Below, one piece after another: positions 1 to 13,018 of a DNA stretch of 64,000 nt (position 1 is the first letter of the stretch; the number at the start of each line of letters is the position of its first letter). Position numbers and translations under genes: made by a program. A model generated the notes under the pieces. The model ran no database searches. It was not told the DNA's origin and worked only from the letters and a program-made list of their open reading frames with translations. Origin of the DNA: Lingula anatina (lineage: Eukaryota > Brachiopoda > Lingulata > Lingulida > Lingulidae); assembly GCF_001039355.2 (NCBI RefSeq), contig NW_019775280.1, positions 361,253 through 425,252 on the forward strand. The letters run 5' to 3'.

Positions 1-3000
1 TAACAACCACCAGACCTATTAATTCCTATGTTACATCTTACTTTCTCATCCAGCCAAACATCCAGGTAATCCAGCCCTGCCTAGCCGCGGTGTCGCCACA
101 GGCTCCGGCCATCTTGGACTGTGCACCCTGGGAATGAATGACGCTGAGGTACTCTCTACTGGGGATGGGGAGTGACAGGTCCTGGAATGTCTCTTTGGTT
201 GTCGATACCTGCAATATGCCAAAATTTGCGCAAATCAGCATTAGTCACTAATACTTAAAAGATTGTTTTAAAATAGTAAATGGATGAAAATCACATGATG
301 ATAAGTCAATAATTTCTTAAGCTTATTAACTGTCTAGGGTATAATAAAAAGGTGAAAAGATATGGTTTTATTTAGGTCTTGATAGATAAATTAAATCTAG
401 TAACTGTAAAGTCTGATCTGGTTGCTTGGTCTCAAAAAGGGTTCTAGTCTTCAAGCCTAACTTACGGATTCACATGTTAAACATTGCACTGAGCTGAGGA
501 TCTTTCCATCAAAGATATCTGTTATGACACTTTTAAACTGCACTGCTTTCTTCTTGGCTGAAAACAAAGGCTTTATTCCCATAGATTTTAGATCGATCTA
601 TCCCCGCGGGGAGTCTCACTAGATTACTTTCAGATAATCCGACTTAAATGTCCGTCCCACCTACTACAAGCTGTAAGGGGATAATTAACTTTCGTGTCCA
701 CCCGGCTGACAGCTATTTAGCGTGAACCCCCAGGGCGTTAGGTCGATCTAAAGTAGGTCGATCTAATCTATGGAAATGGGGTGAAAGAAACAAATAGACA
801 AATATGAATAAATATTACCATTATTACGAGGTAAAATAATTATCAAAATATCACGTACTATTATTAGTAATTTCTTTTTCAGAAATAAAACTAAGTCTGA
901 TTGTATCTTCATCATTCAGTTAGCTTTGAAATTATTTCAACATCTCTTTAAATCATCACTGGCTAAACAAGCCACTTTTCTCCACTAACACAATCCACAC
1001 AATCTCCTCCAGCATCCTACCTGACTGGCTGATGGGTCTGTCCCCCTGTGACCTGTGGCCAGTCTTAGGGCTACTGTGTCCACTGACCACACTTCTGTGT
1101 CCAGTCTCCACCTCGACGTCCGCATCATTCAACGCGTCCTTAAACTCTGCGTTTTCCTCCGTTTTCTCACTCTGCTGCCTGTTCCGCGTCATACTTCTCG
1201 TGACCCTCCTGTCCGCGGTGCTCTGTTGTTGGTCCTCTAAATGCTCCATCTGGTCGTTGTCTGGGATATCACAGTGTATGGATTCTGTGCCCATACCAGT
1301 GCTGTTGTTACTGGAGAAGTTGGCCTCCATTGAACTCTGCTCACTGCTCATGCCCGAGTCACATGTCTCATAGTCTTCTTCTGATTGGCTGGTAGAATCT
1401 GGGGCCTCAACTTCCAGGGGTGCCGGTGGCTCCTGATTGGCTGGGCTGGGTTTTCCCTTTTCATCTTGCTCCTCCTCATCTTCATCCTCCTCGTCTACCA
1501 TCACTGGCTGTTTTAATTCCTCATGAAGCTGGTCCATGAAACAACGCAGGAATTCTTGCGTGTCCTGTTAGAACCAATATAATATAATAATTAATATAAT
1601 AATGAAAATAATGAGTAATTTGACATACAATTTAAATAAAACAGTGAATTTCCTTGTACCAAAATTATGAGGCTGTATGAGAAGTTTCGTCAGTATGAAA
1701 GATAACATAATACAAATCACAATTGTAAGTACTTCACAAACTGGGTATTCATTAAAAAAGTTTAATCCTTTGAAACACTCATGTAACTAAACTATTTTTA
1801 AAGATTGTCAAATACTTAAGCTTACTTGCTGTGAGTATCCTCTGAACATTGGGTGGATAACTTTGATACCTTGTACGATACCTGATGGTACAACATAGGA
1901 TGGTCTGAAAGTAAAACACTTCATAGTGACAAACATATTACCTTACCTTGAGCTTATGCAAAACTAGAACAGATGTAAGAAGGGTCTGGTTGTTCTTATT
2001 CGTCCTTTCCTTTTCTTGGTTTACACAATCAAAATTTAAAAAAATTCAGCAACATACATAAATGTTTGATTCAAATCAGTGTCTTGAATCAGAAGAAATG
2101 ATAAATCAAAAACAACAAAGTAATTTTTTACATCACCACCTCACCTTTTTTTATGCCAGATCTCTTGGACTAGCTTGAGGTAACTTCTAGAGAGCATGGG
2201 TTTTCTGTCGCTGCGGACATAGGAGCTGCAGTCCAAGAAGTACCGAGTCAACGGCTGACTGGAAGTGTTCATAGCAAAATACTAATTGAATACTTATTTC
2301 TCAGAATAGTTATTGAAAGATTATTTTGGGAATTGGACAAGTAAAAAAAAAAAAAAAAACTAGTAGTCAAATTAATTTGTACAAAAGTAACTAAATAAAA
2401 AGAAATAAATAAACAATAAAACAAACAAAACAATGATTTTTTTTAAAGTTTCAATGTACAAAATCAATGAAAATATTATATGAGCCTGGTAATGTTAAAA
2501 ATATACACTTGGCATTCGCCTATAAAAGTATCTATTTACCAGTTGGACAATGCTTGCACGGCTGCATTGAGATAACATGTATTTACTTACCAGTTGGACA
2601 ATGCTTGTATGGCTGCATTGAGATAACATGTATTTCCAAGGTTTTGAAGCCCCACAAGACCTGGAACAAATAACTAACTAAATATTTTATGTCTTCCACC
2701 AAAATTACTTGAAAACAGCAATAAAAGTCTACATGTCAATCTTATAAGGATACTCAATTTCAAAACACAACCTTGTGAGAATAAAGATATTGGAAACACC
2801 CTTCAAAGCTGCATTTCAGACACATTTTCAACCATAGGACAATATTAGCATCAGGAAACAGGAAATATTGAAATAAATAAATACAAAAAAGGATATTCAC
2901 TGTATTTGATAAAGTAAAACAAACTTCAGCAACCTTCTACATTCTCTTTTTCATAAGAAGNCAATGATTTTTTAAAAAGTTTCAATGTACAAAATCAATG

Positions 3001-6000
3001 AAAATATTATATGAGCCTGGTAATGTTAAAAATATACACTTGGCATTCGCCTATAGAAGTATCTATTTACCAGTTGGACAATGCTTGCACGGCTGCATTG
3101 AGATAACATGTATTTACTTACCAGTTGGACAATGCTTGTATGGCTGCATTGAGATAACATGTATTTCCAAGGTTTTGAAGCCCCACAAGACCTGGAACAA
3201 ATAACTAACTAAATATTTTATGTCTTCCACCAAAATTACTTGAAAACAGCAATAAAAGTCTACATGTCAATCTTATAAGGATACTCAATTTCAAAACACA
3301 ACCTTGTGAGAATAAAGATATTGGAAACACCCTTCAAAGCTGCATTTCAGACACATTTTCAACCATAGGACAATATTAGCATCAGGAAACAGGAAATATT
3401 GAAATAAATAAATACAAAAAAGGATATTCACTGTATTTGATAAAGTAAAACAAACTTCAGCAACCTTCTACATTCTCTTCTTCATAAGAAGGACATCTTC
3501 CAAAAGCAGAAACAGTCCCATCTCATCTAAAATCACACCTTAATGTTTGGGTGCGATCCACTCACAGTGAGCAAGTGACTTGGCGAGTGGATCAAACCTA
3601 ACATACAGTGTGATTATAAATTGCTTCATTTATATGTACTCTATGTAACTGTGCTGCTGTCTATTTATTTATTTACCAATTTATTTAATTGATGTAATTA
3701 GATGTAAAGTCCATGATCTGATGATTGTACCTTATATGTGAAGGTGTTTATCAATAAAGAATTCAATTCATTCCCTCATTTACCAGAAAGATTCAAAATT
3801 AATGTGTTACATTGGTGTATAGAAGCCTACCCCTGGGCTTGACAACTTCATCGTCCTCCGAGTCCTCAGAGTCAGTGGTGCGTGAGTAGTGGTGAGGGGT
3901 TGGCGGCTGCGACACAGGGTCTGGGGTGAATGTCCCATGGGGAGACAGAATACTCCTTTCTCGCATGCTGGGGAGATGAGATAATAATGTTGCTACTGGT
4001 GAGATATTTCTTTTTTTCCAAAATATTTTTTGAAACAAATTAATGAAAATTGCTAAAAACAATAATAAGTATTTAACATTTTACAAGCAGCAAAAGNTAC
4101 AGGGTCCGGGGTGAATGTCCCATGGGGAGACAGAATACTCCTTTCTCGCATGCTGGGGGGAAGAGATAATAATGTTGCTACTGGTGAGATATTTCTTTTT
4201 TTCCAAAATATTTTTTGAAACAAATTAATGAAAATTGCTAAAAACAATAATAAGTATTTAACATTTTACAAGCAGCAAAAGCAAACTGAACAAGACCACA
4301 AACACATTAAATGTGAAGCCTTTAATCCCCCTTCTCGCCTCCAGAGTTAATTATTTGAGTCTTACACAAAGGCAGGTTTATTTCCATCCTTGTAGACCTC
4401 ACACTCACACCTATAACACCATATTCTCATGGTTTTCAGGTTGATGGCCAGGCAGTGTTTGTCTACCTGAAATAACACAGGATACATGGGACATGAGGCT
4501 TAATAAATTAATTTTTAAAAACATGTATTTTAGCCTTTTTTAGGGCTATTTAAACATTAAAATCTGATTTGATTTGAAAAATTACGTTTAATGCTATCAT
4601 ACGTTACACCTAAATTCATTACATGCAGAAATGTCATAAATGTGAGAATTTGAAAAAAATTAGACTTAATAAATTAAATCAAATGTAATACTAAAAATTC
4701 CAGATAAATCTTTGTTGACAAAAAGTGTGAAGATATATCATTAAGTTTTTAAATATCTTTTAACTGATCTTATGATTTAGTCCTAAGATGGAAGACTTCA
4801 GTCTGACATTACAAGTGGAACATTTCCCGTTCTTGAGATAATGAGAAAATTAAAACTAATACAGAATCTTAACTTAAAGGATGCAGACGAAATTCTTTTG
4901 TAGCCCAAAAGAGTCCTTTACGACATCTTTTAGGATGTATGACAAAATTCCTTTGGAGCCCCATAGAGTCCTATAGACATCCTATATGAAAATTGGGTGA
5001 GAGCAATTCCCTCTGTATTCGCAGTAGACTGTCTGCTAGGGTAGGGAGAAGCAATTTCTGTCAATGAGATTGAACTAAATGTATTAATCTAAAAAATCAA
5101 CAACTTTCTATTGAAGTACCCTACCTCTGCGTGCGACGAGCTGTGGTCCACTCCAGACTCTCCGCAGCCTACGAACATACACCGCGAATGTAGACACAGC
5201 CACAGGTTAGGACCACCTGCATTACACGAGTCACAGATATCTGCCCTCTGAAATCACAAACCAAGTGTCAATGACATGGAGTTCTTTGAAATCACAAACC
5301 AAGTGTCAATGCCATACCCTGAGTGTCAGGGCACTGTAAAGCCAGCTTGCTCACTATACCTTTTCATGTGTTGGCTTTACTGTATTCTATATGGATTCTA
5401 TATGAAACCAAGATTGAGCTGGCAATACAGAAATCTAGAACCTAGGGTACAAAGATATCTATTCTGTGAAATCACAAACCAAGTGTTATTGACATCAGAT
5501 TCTCTGTTCACAACCGAAGTGTCACTGACACAGAATTCTCTGAAATCACAAAATAGGTGACAAAGACACAGAAATCTATGAAAACACAAACCAAGTTTTG
5601 TAGACATGGAATTCTCTTATTATCATGTCCAAAAATAAAAGCATGTCAATATTTGTTAAAAAACTCTGACACTCACCTTGAAACTGGTTTAAAGCAAAGA
5701 AAACTGAAATGCTACTGTATATGTCAAGCCTTCAGAACGATATAAAGAAAGAGGCATACTGCCAAATGAAATGACACCATTCAAAACTTACCTAGATTGG
5801 GTGAAGAACTAATCTCTTTAACACCTTTTAAAAACATCAAAATAATGCACCTATCAAATGAATTCCAGCAGAGATATTTTCAAACGCTAGACAAAACCCT
5901 GCGAGGACACACTAATAAGTCATTCAGTCTTGTTGCTATCAAGATGATGGTTCCATAAATTTTTCCAAGAATTCACTGTCACAAGATAATTAACTGGAAG

Positions 6001-6795
6001 GACACAATATGGTGATTACGGCACCTGACATTTTCCTCTGAATTTGAAATTAACACCTGCTGGAGTTCAGCCAAGCTGCAGGCATATTTGCCATTATTGC
6101 TATGAAATGATTGTGGTAAAATATTTCATTTTCACTTGAGACTTTAACCACTATCAAAATGAATGAAACCTGAAGCCCACTTATCTATAGATAGATCCAG
6201 TACAGTAACCGCAGCATTTGCAAGGATTTTATATCATATGCTGGATAAAAAAAATTATCAAATAATTTTCTTTTTGGACATGAAGTGATTTTTTTTTCAG
6301 TTCTTCTGCCTTCTGTTAGACCTGTAAACAGAAGAGGGCATTCAAAACAATCATGCTATTTGGAAGAAAAGCTCCACTCTGAACCAAATTTTAATTTCAG
6401 TTCTACGCAATTTCTCCCATTTTTATTTCTTGGGTACATTAAGGGAGGTAAGAAGGTCCTCCTCACATCCTCCCATACAGTCCTGTGTCTGAAGACTCAC
6501 CTCTTTCTGTCTCCTCACATCCTCCCATACAGTCCTGTGTCTGAAGACTCACCTCTTTCTTCCTCCTCACATCCTCCCATGTAGTCCTGTGTCTGGAGAC
6601 TCACCTCTTTCTTCCTCCTCATATCCTCCCATGCAGTCCTGTGTCTAGAGACTCACCTCTTTTTTCCTCCTTACATCCTCCCATGAGTTGTCTCCCACAC
6701 TGTTCACATGGGGGCAATGGCTGACCTTGACCCTCTGTGACATGCTGATGACCTTGGGATGACCTTGGAAGGTTACAACAAACTAGTAGATATAT
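1..6795 (-). CDS. USP33: USP20/USP33-type ubiquitin carboxyl-terminal hydrolase, N-terminal half (partial at window edge)
   Basis: Cysteine protease that removes ubiquitin; the mammalian members USP33 and USP20 are the pVHL-interacting deubiquitinases VDU1 and VDU2. Coding exons on the minus strand, joined by GT-AG and phase: 6657-6743 (ATG at 6743), 5125-5247, 4366-4466, 3831-3967, 2591-2660, 2145-2258, 1826-1904, 1021-1564, 466-557, 42-208, then beyond the window. An acceptor at 6796 suggests an upstream non-coding exon. Order of domains: start [17 protein letters not shown] and a ZnF-UBP domain ([32 protein letters not shown]); an acidic Ser/Asp linker; the Cys box [34 protein letters not shown]; a long acidic insert inside the catalytic domain; [18 protein letters not shown] and [11 protein letters not shown]. 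The catalytic His box lies outside the window. The single gene cannot be assigned to USP20 or USP33 alone. A transposon sits in the intron at 578-781. Confidence 0.93.
578..781. mobile_element. Miniature inverted-repeat element with TAGATCGATCTA motif (copy 1)
   Basis: About 204 bp in a USP intron. It begins CCCATAGATTTTAGATCG and ends with CTAATCTATGGAAATGGGG, an inverted repeat. Internal blocks are shared with 8225-8434 (opposite orientation), 22828-23042 and 30520-30733. No coding capacity, so it is a non-autonomous DNA transposon; superfamily not assigned. Confidence 0.7.
2541..2590 (-). repeat. Partial tandem duplication of the USP active-site exon 3' end with its splice donor
   Basis: On the minus strand the exon 2591-2660 ends TCCAACTG followed by gtaagtaaat. 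Immediately downstream, the last ~40 bases of the exon recur, covering the codons for CYLNAA-QALSN and a second donor-like gtaaat. The repeat differs at two bases (ATA to GTG within the copy). Use of the second donor would read TGG TAA, an in-frame stop, so the first donor must be used for a full protein. The structure is in both blocks, so it predates the assembly or allelic duplication. Confidence 0.8.
2962..3480 (-). repeat. Second copy of the USP catalytic-Cys exon block after a single-N join
   Basis: About 520 bp starting right after the N at 2961 repeat 2431-2950 almost base for base. The exon at 2591-2660 is therefore present again at 3122-3191. Identity is nearly complete (for example one A/G change in the flank). 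The position of the N at the restart suggests two overlapping contigs or alleles laid end to end, not a true exon duplication. Confidence 0.8.
4098..4152 (-). pseudogene. Truncated repeat of USP exon 4 at an assembly join
   Basis: The 55 bases after the N at 4097 repeat the 5' part of the exon at 3831-3967, up to the same acceptor (CAG before CATGCGAGAAAGG on the minus strand), and the following intron is the same. The exon is cut off by the N. It is most simply an unmerged contig end. Confidence 0.75.
6444..6680 (-). repeat. 52-bp tandem repeat containing the USP exon 1 splice donor (4 units)
   Basis: The donor motif (actcacc on the plus strand) falls at about 6495, 6547, 6599 and 6651, a 52-bp period. 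Each unit carries an end-of-exon-like GGGAGGAT-TGAGGAGGAA-AAAGAG followed by gtgagtc. The highest-coordinate copy is the true donor of the exon 6657-6743. Use of a downstream copy would add GTGAGTCTCTAG with an in-frame stop. The parallel copy near 11640-11700 holds fewer units, so the array is length-variable. Confidence 0.75.
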
Positions 6796-9290
6796 CTGCA
6801 AGGAATGAGTAACATGATTAAATATATTAAAACATTGATTTATCACTAGAAATGAAGGGAGATTGATTGTGAAAGATTGTCTGTAATATGCATATCATGA
6901 AAGTATATAATATTTTAAGACTGACAATTCACTTGATAAAATCAAAATTCATTGAGCAGTAAGGCCTTTGTCACATCAAGGGATATACTTTACTGTGTCT
7001 GTCTGTAGCACACTCCTAAAATGTAATTTGGCAACAGGAGGCTTTATTTGCTCTCATGTTTTATTGTAGCTATAAATAACCTTTGGCAACTTTTTTGCAA
7101 AATGGTTTAAATTTCATTAAAACAAGTCAAATTAACCCTATTTTGTTTAGCCAATTTAAGTTAGATTTAGCATTTGGCTAAAATGGCAAGTGTAAGCACC
7201 ACCCCAGGTAATGTAAAGTGTTTATATATGTCAAGGTAATAATGTAACAGAACATACAGAGGACACAGCACTGTCCGACCTGGCTTCTTTCATGGCATAT
7301 CTTTTGCCTCAAAGAACTTACTTTCATGTATTCCGTTTACAGTTCGAGGTAGAAACAATAATTTGAATTAAAAACTGGATAACATGTAGTAACAAGGCAC
7401 TGTTATAATTAGTATCATGGATATACCTTTCCATACTGCCAAGCGAAAAGGTATATCTATGAATAGCTGCAAAGCTAATGTTAAAATTTAAATTGTAATC
7501 AACTTTAAATAATATTTATTGTATTATATTGTTTATAGAAACAGTAAACAATCCAGATAAAATTAAATTAGGCCACAATAGGTGCAGAGTACAAGCTACA
7601 TATGATTGTTAAATAGGATGATAATGCAGTTATATAACCCTAGAGTAAGATCCTTATCTGATTAGAAGCCTGTTGTTTTGTCTATTAGTTATCCTTCCCA
7701 TCTTTATATAAGACCAATTGTACTGATGTCTGCCTTTTAATTCAGCCTGGCCATAACTGAAAGTATACTTGTGAAGTCTTATGCTTATATGCATAATTTT
7801 TGGTTAATTAAAACACTGACATAATAGAATTCTGCTAATATTTTAAAATGATTATGTAAATTATCAGGATAGAGACTTAACCTCTAACTAAGAAGCTGCA
7901 AGTCCCACACTTTTACCAATTGAGTAAAATGACAGCTGCATAGCATAGAATGAATGACTTGAGCCATGGACCTAATGAGAGAAGGACGAGTAACGCGGCA
8001 TCTTCCTTTGAAGCTATGTGCGTTCGGGTAAACATTCGCCCATTGTCTCAGATAAGCTGTTTTGATAGCTCCACGGGAGCCTGAACAACTTATTATCAAG
8101 GTAGCGCGCGCTGTGCCTCATTAAAATCCTTTTGTTCTGTTGCATGGATAACGCAATTTCTCGCGGTCCCTCGTGGTTGCTATGACACAGCATTGCCTCC
8201 ATCTTGTAATTGCTAGCACATACACCCCATTTCCATAGATTAGATCGACCTACTTTAGATCGACCTAACTCCCTGGGGGTTCACGCTAAATAGCTGTCAG
8301 CCGGGCGGACACGAAAGTTAATTATCCCCTTACAGCTTGTAGTAGGCGGGACGGACATTTAAGTCGGATTATCTTAAAGTAATCTAGTGAAGCTCCCCGG
8401 GGGGATAGATCGATCTAAAATCTCTTGGAATAGAGCCATAGACTTGCGTCAACAAGTGGAAATTTGTTTCGGGTTTTCAGTTTCTTTTTCCTTTTACCTA
8501 ATTAAAACGGGCTCTGGCCTTTGTCTATACTTGTTATCGTTTCCAAGATTGTATTGATATAATAATAATAATAAGTTTATTGAGCACTAAATGATGTGAA
8601 TACATTTGCAGGCTCTCTAGACTACAGTACAATATTTACACAATATATATATGGATATACAATTATATATGTTTACATATGTAGTATGTTAAATTATACA
8701 TGTGTTAATGTAAATTATGCTATAATTTTAATTAATTAAGCTATTCACAGCATTGTTGACAATAAGTGGCTGTGATATACTAGATCTCAGTCGAACTGAT
8801 ATATAACTGGTTTAAAAGCATGTTGACTAATAAAGCCAGGTAGGTGCTATCCAAACGTATCTGATAACAAGATAATGTAATGTAGCAAGCCAATTACAGA
8901 GGTGAGTTGTGATCAAGATCCACCTTTATGACCATTACCCAAGTAAATATATTCACGTAGTTTGCATGTGTACATGTCCACATTTATACTTGAATTAAAA
9001 GACCAATGAGGGTGTTTGTCAATCGTCTCTTTGCTGTATAGGGACTCCAATTTAAAGATGAAAAACTATTAATTTTCATTCTCAAAGTGGAGCAGACTGT
9101 AGCCGGTAATGTGTAAATATATATATACTTCAGAGCAGTGTTAATATCAACTTTGATAAAAGAATATTAAAAGGCCCACAAGTGCGTTTTTGTGCGTAAC
9201 GAATGCGTGTGTGGTGCCATATTGCAACGAGAGCCCATATTGAAAGTTAAAAAAATAATAATTATCATTCTCAGAATGGAGCAGATCGTG
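6796..9290. other. Upstream region of USP gene, block A
   Basis: The first ~1.17 kb (to about 7970) is shared with 11830-13018; after that the two blocks differ completely. The unmatched part holds a GC-richer stretch around 8000-8210 whose minus strand contains CAAGATGGAGGC, resembling a YY1-type promoter element, so a non-coding first exon or promoter could lie here. A transposon follows at 8225-8434. The rest (8435-9290) is AT-rich and I see no gene in it. Confidence 0.4.
8225..8434. mobile_element. Miniature inverted-repeat element with TAGATCGATCTA motif (copy 2, inverted)
   Basis: Starts CCCCATTTCCATAGATTAG, followed by two GATCGACCTA blocks, and ends with GATAGATCGATCTAAAATCT. It is the reverse orientation of the copy at 578-781, with a few percent divergence. 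Non-coding. Confidence 0.7.
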
Positions 9291-9291
9291 N

Positions 9292-11778
9292 CACAGGGTC
9301 TGGGGTGAATGTCCCATGGGGAGACAGAATACTCCTTTCTCGCATGCTGGGGAGATGAGATAATAATGTTGCTACTGGTGAGATATTTCTTTTTTTCCAA
9401 AATATTTTTTGAAACAAATTAATGAAAATTGCTAAAAACAATAATAAGTATTTAACATTTTACAAGCAGCAAAAGCAAACTGAACAAGACCACAAACACA
9501 TTAAATGTGAAGCCTTTAATCCCCCTTCTCGCCTCCAGAGTTAATTATTTGAGTCTTACACAAAGGCAGGTTTATTTCCATCCTTGTAGACCTCACACTC
9601 ACACCTATAACACCATATTCTCATGGTGTTCAGGTTGATGGCCAAGCAGTGTTTGTCTACCTGAAATAACACAGGATATATGGGACATCAGGCTTAATAA
9701 ATTAATTTTTAAAAACATGTATTTTAGCCTTTTTTTAGGGCTATTTAAACATTAAAATCTGATTTGATTTGAAAAATTACGTTTAATGCTATCATACGTT
9801 ACACCTAAATTCATTACATGCAGAAATGTCATAAATGTGAGAATTTGAAAAAAATTAGACTTAATAAATTAAATCAAATGTAATACTAAAAATTCCAGAT
9901 AAATCTTTGTTGATAAAAAGTGTGAAGATATATCATTACGTTTTTAAATATCTTTTAACTGATCTTATGATTTAGTCCTAAGATGGAAGACTTCAGTCTG
10001 ACATTACAAGTGGAACATTTCCCGTTCTTGAGATAATGAGAAAATTAAAACTAATACAGAATCTTAACTTAAAGGATGCAGACGAAATTCTTTTGTAGCC
10101 CAAAAGAGTCCTTTACGACATCTTTTAGGATGTATGACAAAATTCCTTTGGAGCCCCATAGAGTCCTATAGACATCCTATATGAAAATTGGGTGAGAGCA
10201 ATTCCCTCTGTATTCGCAGTAGACTGTCTGCTAGGGTAGGGAGAAGCAATTTCCGTCAATGAGATTGAACTAAATGTATTAATCTAAAAAATCAACAACT
10301 TTCTATTGAAGTACCCTACCTCTGCGTGCGACGAGCTGTGGTCCACTCCAGACTCTCCGCAGCCTACGAACATACACCGCGAATGTAGACACAGCCACAG
10401 GTTAGGACCACCTGCATTACACGAGTCACAGATATCTGCCCTCTGAAATCACAAACCAAGTGTCAATGACATGGAGTTCTTTGAAATCACAAACCAAGTG
10501 TCAATGCCATACCCTGAGTGTCAGGGCACTGTAAAGCCAGCTTGCTCACTATACCTTTTCATGTGTTGGCTTTACTGTATTCTATATGGATTCTACATGA
10601 AACCAAGATTGAGCTGGCAATACAGAAATCTAGAACCTAGGGTACAAAGACATCTATTCTGTGAAATCACAAACCAAGTGTTATTGACATCAAATTCTCT
10701 GTTCACAACCGAAGTGTCACTGACACAGAATTCTCTGAAATCACAAAATAGGTGACAAAGACACAGAAATCTATGAAAACACAAACCAAGTTTTGTAGAC
10801 ATGGAATTCTCTTATTATCATGTCCAAAAATAAAAGCATGTCAATATTTATTCAAAAACTCTGACACTCACCTTGAAACTGGTTTAAAGCAAAGAAAACT
10901 GAAACGCTACTGTATATGTCAAGCCTTCAGAACGATATGAAGAAAGAGGCATTCTGCCAAATGAAATGACACCATTCAAAACTTACCTAGATTGGGTGAA
11001 GAACTAATCTCTTTAACACCTTTTAAAAACATCAAAATAATGCACCTATCAAATGAATTCCAGCAGAGATATTTTCAAACGCTAGACAAAACCCTGCGAG
11101 GACACACTAATAAGTCATTCAGTCTTGTTGCTATCAAGATGATGGTTCCATAAATTTTTCCAAGAATTCACTGTCACAAGATAATTAACTGGAAGGACAC
11201 AATATGGTGATTACGGCACCTGACATTTTCCTCTGAATTTGAAATTAACACCTGCTGGAGTTCAGCCAAGCTGCAGGCATATTTGCCATTATTGCTATGA
11301 AATGATTGTGGTAAAATATTTCATTTTCACTTGAGACTTTAACCACTATCAAATTGAATGAAACCCGAAGCCCACTTATCTATAGATAGATCCAGTGCAG
11401 TAACCGCAGCATTTGGAAGGATTTTATATCATATGCTAGAAAAAAATTATCAAATAATTTTCTTTTTGGACAAGAAGAGATTTTTTTTCAGTTCTTTTGC
11501 CTTTTGCTAGGCCTGCAAACAGAAGAGGGCATTCAAAACAATCATGCTATTTGGAAGAAAAGCTCCACTCGGAACCAATTTTTAATCTCGGTTCTACGCA
11601 ATTTCTCTCATTTCTATTTCTTGGGTACATTAAGGGGTGTAAGAAGGTCCTCCTCACATCCTCTCATACAGTTCTGTGTCTTAAGACTCACCTCTTTCTT
11701 CCTCCTCACATCCTCCCATGAGTTGTCGCCCACACTGTTCACATGGGGGCAATGGCTGACCTTGACCCTCTGTGACAT
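9292..11778 (-). pseudogene. Second copy of USP20/33 5' exons (probable alternative haplotype)
   Basis: After the N at 9291 the sequence repeats block A with scattered SNPs and small indels: truncated exon 4 at 9292-9346, exon 3 at 9560-9660, exon 2 at 10320-10442, exon 1 at 11692-11778 with the same ATG. Reading frames are open. Exon 3 carries one amino-acid change (AINLKT to AINLNT). No catalytic exons follow in the right order, so as assembled it cannot make a protein. I think it is an unmerged allele, not a true pseudogene; a local duplication is the alternative. Confidence 0.7.
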
Positions 11779-13018
11779 GCTGATGACCTTGGGATGACCT
11801 TGGAAGGTTACAACAAACTAGTAGATATATCTGCAAGGAATGAGAAACATGATTAAATATACTAAAACATTGATTTATCACTAGAAATGAAGGGAGATTG
11901 ATTCTGAAAGAAAGTCTGTAGTATGCATATCATGAAAGTATATAATATTTTAAGACTGACAATTCACTTGATAAAATCAAAATTCATTGAGCAGTAAGGC
12001 CTTTGTCACATCAAGGGATATACTTTACTGTGTCTGTATGTAGCACACTCCTAAAATGTAATTTGGCAACAGGAGGCTTTATTTGCTCTCATGTTTTATT
12101 GTAGCTATAAATAACATTTGGCAACTTTTTTTGCAAAATGGTTTACAAGTCAAATTAACCCTATTTTGTTTAGCCAATTTAAGTTAGATTAAGCATTTGG
12201 CTAAAATGGCAAGTGTTAGCACTACCCCAGATAATTTAAAGTGTTTATATACGTCAAGGTAATAACGTAACAGAACATACAGAGGACACAGCACTGACCC
12301 ACCTGGCTTCTTTCATGGCGTATCTTTTGCCTCAAAGAACTTACTTTCATGTACTCCGTTTACAATTCAAGGTAGAAACAATAATTTGTATTTAAAACTG
12401 TATAACATGTAGTAACAAGGCACTGTTATAATAAGTATCATGGATATACCTTTCCATACTGCCAAGCGAAAAGGTATATCTATGAATAGCTGCAAAGCTA
12501 ATGTTAAAATTTAAATTGTAATCAACTTTAAATAATATTTACTGTATTATATTGTTTATAGAAACAGTAAACAATCCAGATAAAATTAAATTAGGCCACA
12601 ATAGGTGCAGAGTACAAGCTACATATGATTGTTAAATAGGATGATAATGCAGTTATATAATCCTAGAGTGAGATCCTTATCTGATTAGAAGCCTGTTGTT
12701 TTGTCTACTAGTTATCCTTCCCATCTTTATATAAGACCAATTGTACTGATGTCTGCCTTTTAAACCAGCCTGGCCATAACTGAAAGTATACTTGTGAAGT
12801 CTTATGCTTATACGTATACTTGTGAAGTCTTATGCTTATATGCGTAATTTTTGGTTCATTCAAACACTGACATATTAGAATTCTGCTAATATTTTAAAAT
12901 GATTATGTAAATTATCAGGATAGAGACTTAACCTCTAACTAAGAAGCTGCAAGTCCCACACTTTTACCAATTGAGTACAATGACAGCTGCATAGCGTAGA
13001 ATGAATGACTTGAGCATA

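Noticed and set aside
9167-9400. Minus-strand ORF spanning the N at 9291
   Set aside because: It crosses an assembly join and mixes a USP exon fragment with unrelated sequence.
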